Assembly: GCA_009761415.1 (NCBI GenBank)
Contig: QUOL01000015.1
Span: 186,001 to 250,000 of the forward strand
Length of the DNA: 64,000 nucleotides
Direction: 5' to 3'
Source of the DNA: Sarcomyxa edulis
Lineage: Eukaryota > Basidiomycota > Agaricomycetes > Agaricales > Mycenaceae
Each line of letters opens with the position of its first letter. Position 1 is the first letter of the stretch. Positions 1 to 10,800 of this stretch are shown here, piece by piece. The notes under the pieces are model-generated. The model was given only the letters and a program-made list of their open reading frames with translations, searched no databases and was not told the DNA's origin. The position numbers were made by a program, and so were the translations under genes.

Positions 1-978
1 CGACGAACTTGGCGTGAACAATCTCTGTATCTCCTGGCAAACCATCCACCGGTTCTGTATGCTTCAATACGACCTATTAAAAGGCATTCGGTCAGTAGGA
101 TCGCCGATAGAAACCCAAAAATAGTTACGCACTCGAATTGGGTACGACTTGATGTCTTGTAACTCCACGTCATTCTCCGATATATGCATAGAAGTCGGGA
201 TAGTAGGCCGGTCGACTTCGACGCCCATAGAGCGCATGGAATCCAAGAATATTGATTCGATGGCTCCTTGGTGCAATGTTGCCTTTACAAGGTATGTCAT
301 GAGCCGAGGGATCTATGGTATAACCGGATAGAGTTCTGACTGAAGGACTTACCTCGAACGGATAGCGCGCTGTGGGAGCAGTCACGTCGGGTGCTCGGTC
401 TGTGAGCTGCAGCAGATACATTCCCTCAATACCGGTTCGTCCGAGGAGTAACATGTCGCTTACTTCAATCCCTCCATCAGCGCTCGGATTATAAAATGCC
501 TTTGTGAGATGAAAAAGGTTCAATCAATTTTGATACAGTATGTCCATGGGGGTGCTTACAGCCATGTGTAATTGATTGGCTTCTCGTAAAAAACGTTCTG
601 TTGTCAACAGAAGTCAGAGAAATAGAGTTGCGCTAATAACAGTGCAATTACCTGCGAGGCCGTAGCTCTGTTTCCACTCAATTAACAGAAAAGACCCAAC
701 CAGTCAACAGACGCACCTGGAGAATCTCAATCGTCCTAGGCTGAATTCCGTCAGCTTGCCCGGCGGCAACCTTACTAGGTCTAAACCACACACAGTCATC
801 CTCCACACCATTGTCCGAGAGACGACACGTTGAAATTGTGAACATACCTTTGATCGATAATTCTAACGCTGATTCCTGCTTTAGCGAGACCATTAGCACA
901 CATAAGGCCTGCGGGTCCGGCACCTATGATTAGCACGTCCACATCAGATTCTCGAACAAGGCTGGTAGGCATTATCAC
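1..978 (-). CDS. FAD-dependent phenol 2-monooxygenase-like protein, 5' part
   Basis: This is the N-terminal part of a flavoprotein aromatic hydroxylase; the gene runs off the left edge. The N-terminus carries a Rossmann dinucleotide-binding motif (VLIIGAGPAGL, about residues 14-24) followed by a strand ending in the acidic/basic pair IIDQR. The next exon reads DGIQPRTIEILQ, the conserved segment of the PheA/TfdB class of FAD monooxygenases. Later exons (about 430-510 and 64-300) continue in frame with AIESIFLDSMRSMGVEVDRP, also typical of phenol hydroxylases. Enzymes of this family use NADPH and O2 to hydroxylate phenolic rings. At least five short introns are visible. Two in-frame ATGs lie close together (978 and 972) and either could be the start. 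The exact substrate cannot be told from the sequence. Family assignment is secure; the role in phenol or lignin-derived aromatic catabolism is inferred. Confidence 0.85.
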
Positions 979-3327
979 AAAATTAAGACAAGGCTTGTAA
1001 GTGGGAGAACGAGACTTGCAATTTGGCCTTCAGGGCTTTATACGTTTTTCGAGTTAGGCGAGGATCTCGATTGAGTGAGCCGGCCGAGGAGAGGTTCCGC
1101 CTTTTCAGTGTTTCCTGATAAGGTAGCGTCGTACTCGCCAGCTGCCATGCTCATGCTCCACTAGGCCGAAAATGCAACTATTGACGGCACGAGAAGCCCT
1201 ATAAGCCAGTAAGAAGCAAATCTTCGAGCCTACCATGGGATTCGACGGGAATTTGGACTCACATGGGGAACAAGAACATAATCAAGGTGTTTTTCTACTT
1301 GTTATAGGTGACAATCGTGATTGAAGTTGTGTTTCTGTCAAGCTTTTGTGATTGCATCATGTCCCAGTACAGTAACGGTTCCTCCACGACCCTCGGCAAG
1401 GCACCGATAGTCTGGTCGTCACAGAGCAACGTGGCCCTGCTTACTGTGCAATCTGGAAGTCAGGAGACTCAGAAGGCGACGGCCAGCCGGTATTCTACAT
1501 AGAACAAGAATGTCGACTCGCTCAGATAGCTGGCGGCAGATGCGCGTTAATGTAGATAGGAAATTGGGCGGAGGAGAGAAAGGGAAACAGAGTGCAAGGA
1601 TTTGAGCCACCTCGGCGTCGATTCTGGGAACCCGAGATGCACTGACAGGAGATAGCAGCGGATCTTGAACAAGATAATTTAAGTTATCCCGGGCGAGTAA
1701 TGGAGCGTGATCCTTCTTGTGAGTATGATTCAGCCGGTCTTCAACAGCAATGAGTTCTGTGACTGTCTTGGAATGGATGCCGATACGGACCTCGGTCAAA
1801 CTTCAGTATTTGGAAGGTCAGACATTGAGGACGACCTCAGAAAAAGTCGAATAACTCGGTCATCCGCGCGAGACATGTCTTCGGAGCATCAGTTTTCCTA
1901 TGATGCTGAATAGATCAAATGTAATGCGTCCTTCCGTGAGAGAGACGTACGAGCTTTCTGTGCAACTTCTTCATCCATTTAAGATTTTCATCTTGTTTCT
2001 AACAAGTTTCTACATCGAGTGATTCGATTCTGCAAAGCCCAGCCTAGTCCAGCCTAGATTGACTTCGAGAGAGTTTCACGTCACTTCCAGTAGGTTTCCG
2101 TTCTAAATTACTAGTCAATGAAGTTGAGACACACTGGAGATGATGATGGTACCACCTGAGGAAGACGAAGAGAGAGACCTTGGGGAGACCGCCTGTGACT
2201 TCGAATCCGAGATTCCGAACCAAACGGTGTGTGACACAATGCACGCGATGTGACGTTAGCACTGGCCGCGTCACGGTGAAATGATTTGAGCACACAAGCA
2301 CCGCACTTGCTTGAAAGTTTGAACCTTTTTCCAAGCTCAAAATAAAGCCCTGTTCCGTTCGCGATCTTACACCTTCCATTATTTAGCTCCAGGATGATCC
2401 AAACGTTCAGCATCGGCTTTGTTCCCAATTTCTTCGAGCAAGATTTACCTTGGATTTACCGGTACCTCTATCCGAACATCAACTTTTCTCCCAACATTCA
2501 GCCTTTACACTTTGTATAAAACGCGAGCCCGGACTTGTATGCCTGGAAAGTCTATCCCGGCTACATCATTTTCAATTACTCTTAGCTTAGAGGATGTTAC
2601 ATGCAAGAAGGCCTGTTCTTCTCTCAATCACAAAGCCCTCATGTACAATGCGACGCTCTCAACTCCTTGTACTTCACGATGGCCACAGCTGTCGTCACCC
2701 ATACTTTCCGCTTGACCGAGTTTATCGACAACTACGAGCAGCTCATGTCTGGGGCCTTACTATATGGGTTTTTGGTGTCGTTCGGCATCCACGAGTATGG
2801 ATCTCCATCAAGTTTTCGCTTCTGTTAGACACTGACGAGATGCACCTCTTCAATAGTTGGGACTCGTCATATCACAAAGATCCTCATTCATGATGCAAAC
2901 GCAAGGCATAACAATATTTCGCAGTGCGTTCCCGAAAATACCAGGATGTATCGTAAAAAATCAATCCTCTAGAGTCTATACAGACTGCCCACAGGTACGT
3001 GTTGTAGACTCAACATAGTTCTGATCGTCGAAATTGTGTTGGAACCGACTGCTGACAAGCGAACGGTGGGCGCATTGTCGGAAATCCGTCCTACCTCCAA
3101 GTTACTCCTGGTATCCGCACTATTCATATGTCCTACCGCCTGTTCTGTCTCTTGCAATTGATATTGGAAATGAACGGAAGGGGAGGACATCTTTTTGTAT
3201 GTAGAGAATTGAGCATTCGTGCATAGTGTTGAAACCTTTTCTTAGCGCACTAGTCGCACATTGCGTGAAATGAGCCACGAGACTGGATGTCATTCCACCT
3301 GGGTATATGATTACAGTTTATATAGCC
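979..3327. other. Gene-poor intergenic stretch
   Basis: No convincing gene is seen between the monooxygenase start and the ALG5 stop. Several open frames exist: minus 1419-1799 (126 codons), minus 2044-2428, plus 2419-2893 and minus 2969-3190. None shows a recognisable domain or clear splice continuity. The plus-strand frame at 2680-2827 has a hydrophobic segment (LMSGALLYGFLVS) that could be a stray exon of a decayed membrane-protein gene. The right end must hold the ALG5 3' region, and the left end the monooxygenase promoter. Confidence 0.5.
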
Positions 3328-4589
3328 CTAGTCTGACTTGGGTTTTGGAGGCGAGACCTTCCACCTGCCTAAGAGTTGGTTGACCCGCAAGACGAGTAGA
3401 TCCCTCAGCATCTGCAGGGAATCCGTCAGCACGTTCAGCTTGCTTCCGGCCACTTCGTGCCATTCCACAGGGACTTCCACCACCGGGATGTTCAGCTGTT
3501 TAGCCAAGAGAAGTAATTCAACGTCGAATATCCACGTCGTGAGATGTTGAGCCGGGAATATCTGACGCGCCGCGGTCCTTGTGAATAGTTTGAAGCCACA
3601 TTGCGTGTCACGGATGTGGCCAACGCCGACGATACGTAAGATGGTATGTAGACCATACATAAGTATGTTTCGCAAGAGTGAGCGCTGCAAACATATCAAT
3701 AAAGGACACAACCAAATGATGACGGAACGGGTTTTGACAGACCTTGACGACAGCTTCCGTTTTGACGAGATGGGCTCGACTTCCAACGGCGACTGCAGGT
3801 CCATTATCTGGGGCTAACGCATCCATTGCCTTCCATAACAGCTCCAAGTCTTCGAAACGACTAGCCCCGTCAGCATCAACCATCAGCAGCCTTCCACCTC
3901 TCCCGTAAAGCATCCCATGTCTGACTGCTCCTCCCTTTCCCATATTCTTTTCTAGGGTGACCACTCGAATATCACTTTTGGGGTATTTGGCTGCAAGCTT
4001 GAGTGATTCGGCAGAAGTTCCGTCTGAAGAACCGTCGTCAACGATGATAATCTCATAGGTATGTTTCCTTTTGAGGGACGGAGAAGATAGGTGAGCGATA
4101 GTGGTAGACAGCATCGACGGGAGTCGAACAGTCTCATTGTACGCAGGGATGACTACGGTCAGGTCCAGTGAGCTGGCCTCGTCGAGGGTGGGTAAAGGTA
4201 GCGACTTTTCGGAGGACGTGCGGGAGCGATACGTCTTTTCGGAGTCGCGAGTGACTATTGGAGGGGGTGACCATATCACAATCAATATGTAAAACTGAAA
4301 AAGGCGGAAAACGCGATGAACATCGAGTACTGCAAGATGAAAACGATGCAAGATGCAACAGTGTGATTCGTTCAGTTCTAGGGATATATACCCTGACCCA
4401 GGTTTTGTCGTCCTTGTCATGGCGCACCCCCACTAGGGAGAGCCCACAGCTCGAAGAACAAGGATGAAGGGGTGTTCATCATGAAAACAGAGTAGCGCAG
4501 TGCGGCGATGGTATGGTGAAAGTACTCACACAAATTAAGCCCCCTGCGATCGTCGCTAGACCTCCGTAGAGTAGAGTAGACTGGTCCAT
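3328..4589 (-). CDS. ALG5: Dolichyl-phosphate beta-glucosyltransferase (ALG5)
   Basis: Transfers glucose from UDP-glucose to dolichyl phosphate, making Dol-P-Glc for the last three glucosylation steps of the N-glycan precursor at the ER membrane. The start exon encodes MDQSTLLYGGLATIAGG (ATG at 4589), and with the next exon (FYILIVIWSPPP) supplies the N-terminal membrane anchor. The GT2 fold follows: LTVVIPAYNE, then YEIIIVDDGSSDGTS, then EKNMGKGGAVRHGM and the metal/nucleotide motif MVDADGASRFEDLE. The last exon carries DTQCGFKLFTR and the C-terminal VPVEWHEVAGSKLN typical of ALG5. Length of roughly 330-350 residues fits the family. The gene precedes the YRB2 homologue on the same strand with about 540 bp between. 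Dolichol-phosphate mannose synthase is the nearest alternative, but the DTQCGFKLF block and N-terminal anchor favour ALG5. Confidence 0.93.
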
Positions 4590-5128
4590 AGTGGAAGAGG
4601 GTATTTTTACAACTTTTAAGTCAGCATACGCGTGGAACTATTGAAGTTGTGTTACTTCTTTTGGTGGAATCTACGACAACAGGCGACTCACGAGTCACCA
4701 GTCGTGGCAAGAAAACAAGCGCGAGTTTTACTCCAGATTAAGATGGGAAAGATAGTGGCAAAGATGCAGCGAGAATGTGTGCTGGCAAGAGGCGCTTATG
4801 GTGGTTGGTGAAGAAGAGCGCTATTTTTGAGCGGCGCAGTTAATACGTGGCCAGTTGCTCCGGGAGACTCTGAGAAAATGCTCGATAATATTGTACACAG
4901 TACAGGCTAGGATGTAGACTTGGATTATGGAGCAAAATAGTAAAATGCGCTGGAAGAAACAGGTAGTTCGATGGAAGATGCACGTATATTTACTATATAG
5001 CTCGAGAGTGAGATGAGAGGGGAGACAAGAAAAAATGTGGTAAATATCAAGAGTTACACCAATATGGAGACACCAAGGAGACACGCAGCAATTATCCAGT
5101 CCAGTCCAGTCGTTAGTGGTGTCCTCAA
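4590..5128. other. Intergenic: YRB2 3' region and ALG5 promoter
   Basis: No coding potential is supported here. The stretch lies between two genes on the same strand, so it should hold the polyadenylation region of the YRB2 homologue (right side) and the ALG5 promoter (left side). The open frame at 4821-5132 has no recognisable domain and runs over the YRB2 stop codon. Confidence 0.5.
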
Positions 5129-7433
5129 TCAATCTGTGGGTATGTTCGCGTTGATTTCTTCCAGAAGTTCTTGCGCGATCTTGGCACTAGACACCTAAAC
5201 GAGGGATAGATGTCAATATATACGATCCTGCCGTGAAATCAAAGAATACACGCACTCTCAGGTTGTAGTGCGTTGTGGCTCCAGATTCAATGACACTGAA
5301 TCTTACATATCGCGGATCCTGCGCGATGGAACAGCGCATTCCCCTGAAGAGGGTGACATTGAGGAGCACAGTATAGACTGCTTCTTTTCGCATCACTGCG
5401 CCATATGAATATCAGTATGATGTTACAACGTCTTGGAGAATATATGAACCTAGGCGAGCGCCTCCTCCATCAAGTTTTCGTACGTTCAATTTGAGAGTTC
5501 CGGTTCCTCGTTCCTTCCACTGGTTTAACGAGCTAAGGGAGAACAGTTTCCCTCGCACTTGATGGACTGTCTCTTCGTCTTCCTCCCCGGTCGTGACTGG
5601 AATAAGTTAGTATGTGTGTATATAACAATTGACTGCGAGCTACTCACATTCTTGTTCAGTCAAAGTGATTTTTGGTTCATCATCGCTGGCCTCATCTTCG
5701 TCATCTTTACCAGCTCTTAGCTTTTCTCCGAAAGTGGCAGCTCTGCTATCATTTTCGTCTTCTGCTCCACTATCAGGGGAGTCACCCGACCCGAAAGCCT
5801 TGACAATGGGATTTCTTTCTAGAGAGCTCCTCGACGATCCTCCACTAGGAGACCCCGCCCGTGCACGCTTCGTCACAGGCAACGAGAACCCATGAGCCAC
5901 CCCTCCACTCGCGTACGACGAGAACGCGTTTGCGTCCGCCGGATTCGCTCGTCGTACTGGGGATCTATTTCGACCCAATTGAGAGGTGGAACCAAGCACC
6001 GGCGACTTGGATCGTGCTACAGCTGCGAATGGGGAGCTGGAAGAGGCAAATGCCTCGAAGCCTGTTCGCTTGGTGGCAATAACCGAAGATTGCGAGCCTG
6101 CGGTAGGTTTGACTGCCGACGACGACGAGGCCTCACCAGAACCAAGAACGAATGGAGATGAGACAGTAGAGCTAGATGAGAAAAGGGGAGGAGATTTGGT
6201 TGAACTGGATGCAAATACATTCTGTCCTTTCACAGAAGCAAAAGGCGAGCTTGCGGACGCGTATGCCATGAATCCAGTCTGATGATCAAGTCAGACCGAG
6301 GTAATCATGTCTGGGAATACTTTACGTACTAATTTAGGGGCCGGCTTCTCAATCTCTATCATCTTTTCGGGAGGGGGTGATGGCCTCTTCGTTTCTCGAG
6401 GATTATCGTCCTTATCCGAGTCCTCTCTGGGTCGTTTGAGTGGTTCGACGACGGCTTCTGGAGGAGGTGTGGGTCTCTTTGTCTCCCGAGGATTTTCATC
6501 CTTTTCTGTAGCATCTCTGGCGCGTTTCAGAGGCTCCACGCGAGTTTTGGAACTTTCGTCCTGTGGGCCTTGACTGGTCCCTCGTTCGAGGAATTTGCGT
6601 TTGAGACCTTTGTCCTTCTCCCCAGAGTCAGATTCAGAGTCTCGACGTGATTGTATAGTTGTCTGTGCTGGTATATCAGGGGAACTCTGAGTACTATTAG
6701 GTGTCCCCTCTGCAATGGATTCCATCATCTGCGAACTAGGGACGCTTTCGGGAGGTGTCTGACCACTGGTAACATTCATTTGTGTTGTTTCAGGTGATGG
6801 AGAGTCCGCAGAGACCATGACGAAGCCATCGTCCAGATCGTCGTTATCGGTGGGCGCTACTTGACCGTCCACTTCAATGTCCCCTTCGCTCGAGTCGCCC
6901 TTGGAGTTACGCTTCCAACTAAGATCCTCAACTCCTTGACTGATTTGCCGTACCCGCATTTTCATTTCTTGTGGCGGTGAGCCACAGGGGGGTGGGGACA
7001 CTGACTGGGATCGTGATCGAGACCTCGAGGCGCTATCCTCCTCCTCCTCTGTCGTCTCGAGGTGTATACGATTCTTTTTAGGTGTCCGTGTCTCATGATG
7101 ACTTTGACGCTGTGGGTCGATGTCCTTCATAGTAAACCGTGAGTTCCACCCCAAGGCAAGATATATCAAATTACACGTACAATGGCTTTGGGGGTTGTGG
7201 CAAGCTCGACCGAAACTTCGCGTTCCCTCTTTCTAGATGCTCTGACATCTAGACAATCGTGCAAATAATTAGAAAGAAAATCGTGGTCAGTGAGAGAGTC
7301 CCATGCGACCGATAAGTTGGCAGATAACACCTGAATCGTTCGCGTCGGGCGAAGGGGGTGTTTGAGGAGGTGTATCTTTCGGCTGGCCAGGGTCTGGTGT
7401 CTTGGAGGTTGGAACGGAACTGAGATCATCCAT
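5129..7433 (-). CDS. YRB2: Ran-binding protein of the YRB2/RanBP3 family
   Basis: A nuclear cofactor for Crm1/exportin-mediated nuclear export; the C-terminal RanBD binds Ran-GTP. The start exon begins MDDLSSVPTSKTPDPG (ATG 7433). A spliced exon then gives RKREREVSVELATTPKA, a basic motif common at the N-terminus of fungal Yrb2 proteins. A long acidic, Ser/Pro-rich, disordered region with two tandem KRP repeats follows (6291-7130), then a Ser/Ala/Phe-rich region (5640-6269). The RanBD is split over the last exons: TTGEEDEETVHQVRGKLFSL, QWKERGTGTLKLN, RKEAVYTVLLNVTLFRGM, and the closing SSAKIAQELLEEINANIPTD before the stop at 5129. The WKERG..G.LK and R......LN....G patterns are diagnostic of RanBD. 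Classical FG repeats are few. RanBP1 is excluded by the long N-terminal extension. Confidence 0.88.
6364..6541 (-). repeat. Two tandem protein-level repeats within YRB2
   Basis: Two adjacent copies of a unit of about 29 residues encode VEPLKR-(A/P)R-(D/E), then KD.NPRETKRP, then (T/S)PPPE. The copies differ by a few substitutions and are nearly the same length. Each carries basic KR clusters flanked by acidic residues, resembling nuclear-localisation segments; that role is an inference. Confidence 0.8.
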
Positions 7434-7851
7434 TGTGGTGAGAGATGGTGGTTTCTGTTCAAGGTGTAGTTTCAAAAACAACTGGGAGGCTTTCACAGCT
7501 CATCGGCTAATTCCGAAGCTTTGTCCCCTCCGAGGCCACGCGACCGTTCAACTTATAATTCCGCTCGTTCCAAGAATTATATGGCAGTATGTATAGAGCG
7601 GTATGTGTATTGCAATTGTGCATAGGGGGATATCGGGAGTAGATAGATGCTATAAATGAATGGCATGTACGACAGTGTCTGAGCATACAAGAATGTACTA
7701 CAATGCAAATGTTATGTGATGATACAATTAGTATGAAGATTGTCAACCAAAGAAAATCGACGAAAAATGAAACCACCAGAGCGAAAAATAAATGCCACTT
7801 GATCCACATTATTGATCTAGAAAAAGAGAGAGAGACGAACGATGGCGCAGC
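7434..7851. other. Intergenic: histidine kinase 3' region and YRB2 promoter
   Basis: A 418-bp spacer between two minus-strand genes. It is AT-rich on the kinase side (7600-7840) and holds no supported gene. The open frame at 7507-7809 (minus) is rich in Phe, Val and Leu but lacks homology clues and is probably chance. Confidence 0.5.
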
Positions 7852-10800
7852 TCAAGGAGGCCGCTTTTTACGCCGTTGGTCTGCAAGAATGAGCATGTCC
7901 TTGAGACGTTTTTCGAGAACAGGTTTGGTTAAGACGCTGTTCGGGACAGTAATCAGAAAAGTCGATAGAAGATACGGAACATATACATACTGATTAGCTC
8001 CTGCCTCGAGATATTCTTGTTGGTCTATAGAATCAGTAGACGTTCGTCAGTATGATCATCAAGGGATTGTCAGTCAAGCCATCTTTACCGGTCAATAGAG
8101 CATTGCCTAGGCCAGAAAATGTCTCAGTAGAGTGCAAGAGATGAGCTTTGAGAATATCTCACCCGTTACGCCTACAACAAAGTCATTTCTGGACTGTGCC
8201 CGAAGCTTAGCAACAGCTTTCAGACCAGACAATACGGGCATCTGATTGTCAAGGAACACAATCGCAAAGGGTTCATCGAGTTCGGACCTGGACAGGCGAT
8301 TTCCATTCCTTTCCAAGATAGGTCCTGATCCTGAGTCCACGCTCGAAGGAGTCCAGTTATTTGATCCAAGGATCAGATCCAGCGCCAGCTCCCCATTTTC
8401 TGCCGTCGTTACATTGCATCCAAGACGTTGAAGAAGCCGTTCCATGAGCGTTCGTGTTAGTGTATCATCGTCAACAACGAGCACTTTCATTCCACGTGGA
8501 AAGTCGAGCGGAAGACCGGAAACCGAGGCTTTTCGACCACGGGTGATAGGGGTATTTGGGTCCGTTGGGGTATGTGGGGTAGGTAAAGAAAATATGGTAT
8601 CTGGTGGTGGAGGAGTCCTTGAGAATGGGTATCCTTTGAACGCGAATGGAGGTCTTGGAATAGGCAATTCCAAGTCTGGCCTGAAGATACCGCTTGACGA
8701 GGATTCATTCAACGGTGACATTTCTGGAAGTTCTGATGAAGGTGAACGTGGTGGAGGAGTCCTTGAGGATGGATATCCTTTAAAGGCAAACGGAGGTCTT
8801 GGGATGGGCAATTCTACAAAATCCGGCCTGAAGGTACCGCTTGATGATGATTCATTCAGAGGTGGCCTTTCTGGGAGTCGTTCTGATGAAGGTGAACGCG
8901 CTGGGAGTGAGTATGAAGATGATGCAATATTGACAGGAGTGTTTGTGGTGGATCGAGCTGGGGTCGTCGTAAGTGATTCTTCGGGTCTTGAGAGAACCAG
9001 TTCAACGCGTCCACCTAGTGATGTTTTCCATTCTATTATGATCACATCATATTGGAAAAATGGGAGATGCGTACCTTGCTCCATAAGATTATGCAACGCC
9101 GAAGATGATCGGATCGATCCTGTTGTCGTTGCAGGTATCCTGTGAGAAAGATCCATAGACGGAGTCCAAGAATTTCGGACAGAAGGATTCCTTATGGACG
9201 ATGCTGGGACCATCTTGGGGTCGACAGCATTTGACAAGTTATCCAGAGTTGTCAGAGTCGACCCTTCCGAGCCCAGCTCTGGTGTTGTCGATTCGAGAGT
9301 CTTTCGTCCAACTCCCAACGCTTCCAAATGAGTCAGTAACATTGTTCATGGACAAGAGACCGGAAATGAACCGTAAGACTCACGTAATTCAACCCAGAAT
9401 GTCGAACCCTCTCCCACCTTGCTCTTTACCCCTAACCTTCCTCCACTGAGCTTAACAATGTGTCGCACGAGCGCCAAACCAAGCCCGGTCCCTTTGCCGC
9501 CTAGGTAAAATATCAGAGTGTTGTTATGATCGATCACTAAAGCATATTTCAACGTTACCTTGTTGTCTTCCTTGCTCCGTCTGATTAAATGCAGCTACAA
9601 CGTGGCCAAAAGCATATTAGCAACGAATGAACCGCATAGGAACAGATGACGATGGATCCTCACAAAAAAGCTTGTTCTTCGTAATATCCTCATGCTTGAT
9701 TCCATACCCGGTATCTGTGACCTCAATCCGGACTACGATGGATTCCAGCGGTTTTTCGTGGATTACATTATTATGCTGGCTGAGGTGACTTTCAGACAGC
9801 GAATGGTGTCCAGGACCATCATGGTTCTCGACAACGCCGTCATCATCCTCCGAACTGTTGCTTTCCGCCCCATGAGACGAATGTGAAGAAGATGAAGACG
9901 ACGAAGACGACTTGGACGGCGTAGGCGTTTCCCTCGGTCTCACCAATATCGTCGATATCGTAAGCTTGCCTCCTTCCGGAGTAAACTTGACGGCGTTAGA
10001 CGCAAGATTATTGACGACTTGTCTTAGTCTGGCTTCGTCGCCAATAACCAGTCCGTCCTCGCAATCTTCGTCAATGTCATAATCATGCGCGTTCTTGCCT
10101 ATCGCGGCGAACATGGCCATTCGGGCAACCTCGTCGATCCGTGGGTCTAGATTCTTTTCGAATGTTAAACCACGTGCGTTTGTGGCTAAACATAGCGGAA
10201 TGAACATTGATCGAATGACTTGGTGGAACGCGTATGGCTTTAGTTAGAAACGGGGACATTAGCGTGAATGGACTCTTCAAAATTGTAATTCGACAATATA
10301 CCTTTGATGCAAATTCAAACTTCCCACTGTCCATCCTATTGAAATCTAGGACATCATTCAAGACTTGGAGAAACAGTCAGCCTTTGCCGCAATAACGGAT
10401 TGAGGAGCGGTACGCGTATCGCACCTGTGGACATCATAGTCAGACTCTTCTTCAACGCGTCAAATTCAATCTCTTGATCCTTGACGACAGTCCCAGAGGC
10501 CTCCATATTCTGTACAGCAAGAAGCGCCGTGTTCAACGGCACTCTTACCTCTAGAAACATGTGATGCCGAATTGAGAAAAATTGAGACGCACGACTAGAC
10601 GCGATAACGGATAAAAAAACTCACCGTGAAAGACATATCTGAACAAATGGATAAGTATCATGGTTCTGACCGTCATAGATGATATTTTTGTAAACTCACG
10701 AAGCCAATCGGCGTTTCGATTCCGCTTCCTTCCGCTCGTTATTCTGAGCCTTCTGCGTAGCCTTGAACTGTGTCTTTAGCTGCTCTCGGAGGTTATAGAG

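Noticed and set aside
2601..2828. Plus-strand frame with a hydrophobic segment, possibly a first exon of a DUF6533/6534-type gene
   Set aside because: No following exon with the family signature was found; too weak to call.
8444..9145. 233-codon plus-strand open frame
   Set aside because: Antisense to the histidine-kinase linker; its Gly/Ser repeats simply mirror the Pro/Ser repeats of the true gene.
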